A stretch of DNA of 64,000 nucleotides from Mucinivorans hirudinis. GTDB taxonomy: Bacteria > Bacteroidota > Bacteroidia > Bacteroidales > Rikenellaceae. The translations under genes were made by a program, and so were the position numbers. Positions 63,047 through 64,000 of this stretch are shown here, in pieces. How positions within the stretch are numbered: the first letter of the stretch is position 1; each line of letters begins with the position of its first letter. The notes under the pieces were generated by a model. The model saw only the letters and a list, made by a program, of their open reading frames with translations, did no database searches and was not told the origin of the DNA. The stretch covers positions 1,210,798-1,274,797 of the forward strand of contig HG934468.1 of NCBI GenBank assembly GCA_000723505.1. The letters are read 5' to 3'.

Positions 63047-63781
63047 GTGGCTATATACTTCGCATCAGACGTACACCTTGGCTTGAACTATCAGCAGGCG
63101 AGTGCCGCTCGGATAGAGAGGTTGTTTTTGCAGTGGCTCGATGAAATTGAGGGTGATTGCGAGGAGTTGTTTTTGGTGGGCGATATCTTTGATTTTTGGT
63201 TCGAGTGGCGCAGAGTTGTGCCCACCGGATTTGTGCGCGTCTTGGGCAAGTTGGCGGCAATGAGTGATGCGGGAGTCAAAATCCACTTTTTTGTGGGAAA
63301 TCACGACCTTTGGCAACGTGGCTACTTCGAGGACGAGTTGGGCGCGACGGTTCATTATGAGCCGTTTATGGGAATAAGGCAGGGTAAAAGACTCTTTATT
63401 GCTCACGGGGATGACCTCTGCGGTGGCGATTTTATGGGCAGATTGACTGTTAGAACTTTTCGCTGCCGGTTGATACAGAGACTCTTTTCGGTAATTATCC
63501 ATCCCGATGTGGCTATGCGCTTTGGCAAATGGTGGTCGGGGAGCAGCCGCAAGAGACACACCGCGGGAGACTACTCATTCAAGGGCGAAGCAGAGGGGCT
63601 GATAAAGTTTGCAGAAACTGTCGCGGATAGTGATTATTTTGTCTTTGGTCATCGCCATACACCTGTTGAGTACAATTTGAAAAACGGAGCAACGGTATAT
63701 ATATTAGGTGATTGGATGGAAAGTCCGATATATGCACGAATGGAAAATGGAACAATAATATTATCACCAACCTACCCATAA
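63047..63781 (+). CDS. lpxH: UDP-2,3-diacylglucosamine diphosphatase
   Basis: LpxH hydrolyses UDP-2,3-diacylglucosamine to lipid X in lipid A synthesis. The 244-residue protein starts at a GTG (63047) and has the calcineurin-like metal motifs: Asp8-x-His10 (SDVHLG), GDIFDFWFE with Asp46, GNHDLW (84-89), HGDD and GHRHTPVE. The spacer before it carries three near-copies of CACAATT. Together with waaA it supports a lipid A/LPS locus. Confidence 0.93.
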   Translation: MAIYFASDVHLGLNYQQASAARIERLFLQWLDEIEGDCEELFLVGDIFDFWFEWRRVVPTGFVRVLGKLAAMSDAGVKIHFFVGNHDLWQRGYFEDELGATVHYEPFMGIRQGKRLFIAHGDDLCGGDFMGRLTVRTFRCRLIQRLFSVIIHPDVAMRFGKWWSGSSRKRHTAGDYSFKGEAEGLIKFAETVADSDYFVFGHRHTPVEYNLKNGATVYILGDWMESPIYARMENGTIILSPTYP

Positions 63782-63784
63782 AAA

Positions 63785-64000
63785 ATGGCAACATTCATAA
63801 TTGCGATAATCTCAATAGCCCTTTTTATATTGGGTTTGTCGATAACGTTGATGCGCAAGGGGCGTCACATTCAGGGCGATGTCGGCGATAATGACGCAAT
63901 GTGCAAACTCGGTTTGGAGTGCTCGGTGCGCACGGCACTGATGGAGGAGGCGGCACTTCGCGGCGAGACAGTAGACCCAACGACGCTCGGCTGCCAAACA
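63785..64000 (+). CDS. small membrane protein, cut by the window end
   Basis: An ATG 3 bp after the lpxH stop opens a frame that runs to base 64000. It has an N-terminal membrane helix (FIIAIISIALFILGLSITLM) followed by a soluble part with Cys residues (DNDAMCKLGLECSVRT, then LGC). It resembles short Bacteroidota membrane proteins of unknown function that follow lipid A genes, but I cannot name a family. No stop codon is reached. Confidence 0.6.
   Translation, partial: MATFIIAIISIALFILGLSITLMRKGRHIQGDVGDNDAMCKLGLECSVRTALMEEAALRGETVDPTTLGCQT

Overview
The window reads as chromosome from a Bacteroidales-type bacterium (Bacteroidota; a gut lineage such as Rikenellaceae/Alistipes would fit, but the species cannot be fixed from this sequence). 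The grounds are the -7 box TAnnTTTG with an upstream TTTG before many genes, the absence of Shine-Dalgarno sequences, PorX of the type IX secretion pathway, SusC-like/TonB outer-membrane proteins, DUF3127, DUF1896 and DUF3945 proteins, a CTnDOT-type tyrosine recombinase, and a long alanine/glutamate-rich tail on ribosomal protein S16.

Layout. 1-11.5 kb is housekeeping: the 3' part of radA, an IS5-like remnant, a minus-strand block efp-rsmA-cyclophilin-DUF3127, then rpsP-rimM, a DUF1186-like protein, a tricorn-type protease, DUF2461 and a lipoprotein FKBP isomerase. 11.7-21.7 kb holds a phosphate transporter, an orphan NuoCD/hydrogenase-like large subunit, a Na+/H+ antiporter, a META lipoprotein, ridA, dapB and lepB. 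A two-gene ATPase/TOPRIM (DUF3226) cassette sits between ridA and dapB and is the best defence-system candidate in the window.

21.9-41.5 kb is an accessory island beginning at tRNA-Lys(CTT). It contains a truncated integrase, a umuD-(4-TM protein)-umuC unit bounded by near-identical terminators, an IS4-family insertion, and then the conserved part of a CTnDOT-like integrative element: DUF3945, topoisomerase III, DUF1896, an 1805-aa methylase-helicase, four small excisionase-like HTH genes, a RhuM-like protein and the integrase. One HTH gene is split by an 826-bp IS1-like element with an intact 8-bp target duplication. Conjugation and mobilization genes are absent, so this is a reduced or decayed element. 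Paired 14-bp direct repeats lie upstream of both of its plus-strand operons.

41.7-51.2 kb holds cysH, a PNGase F-like amidase, a TonB-family outer-membrane protein, L-threonine dehydrogenase, a duplicated-domain secreted protein and a GH92 mannosidase. PNGase F, GH92 and the outer-membrane protein together suggest use of host N-glycans. 51.2-64 kb returns to core functions: a minus-strand operon porX-tsaE-(secreted protein)-yifB, a class-C26 amidotransferase-like hydrolase and two M23 peptidases; then, divergently, a polysaccharide-export SLBB protein, Kdo transferase, a thioredoxin-fold lipoprotein without its cysteines, lpxH and a truncated membrane-protein gene.

Several short repeats are scattered through intergenic DNA and are not explained by the genes: a GGGGGCTTCT...AGAAGCCCCC hairpin family, a 20-24-nt motif at three loci, a 22-bp direct repeat flanking cysH-PNGase F, and 9-bp GGAC-type tandem repeats.
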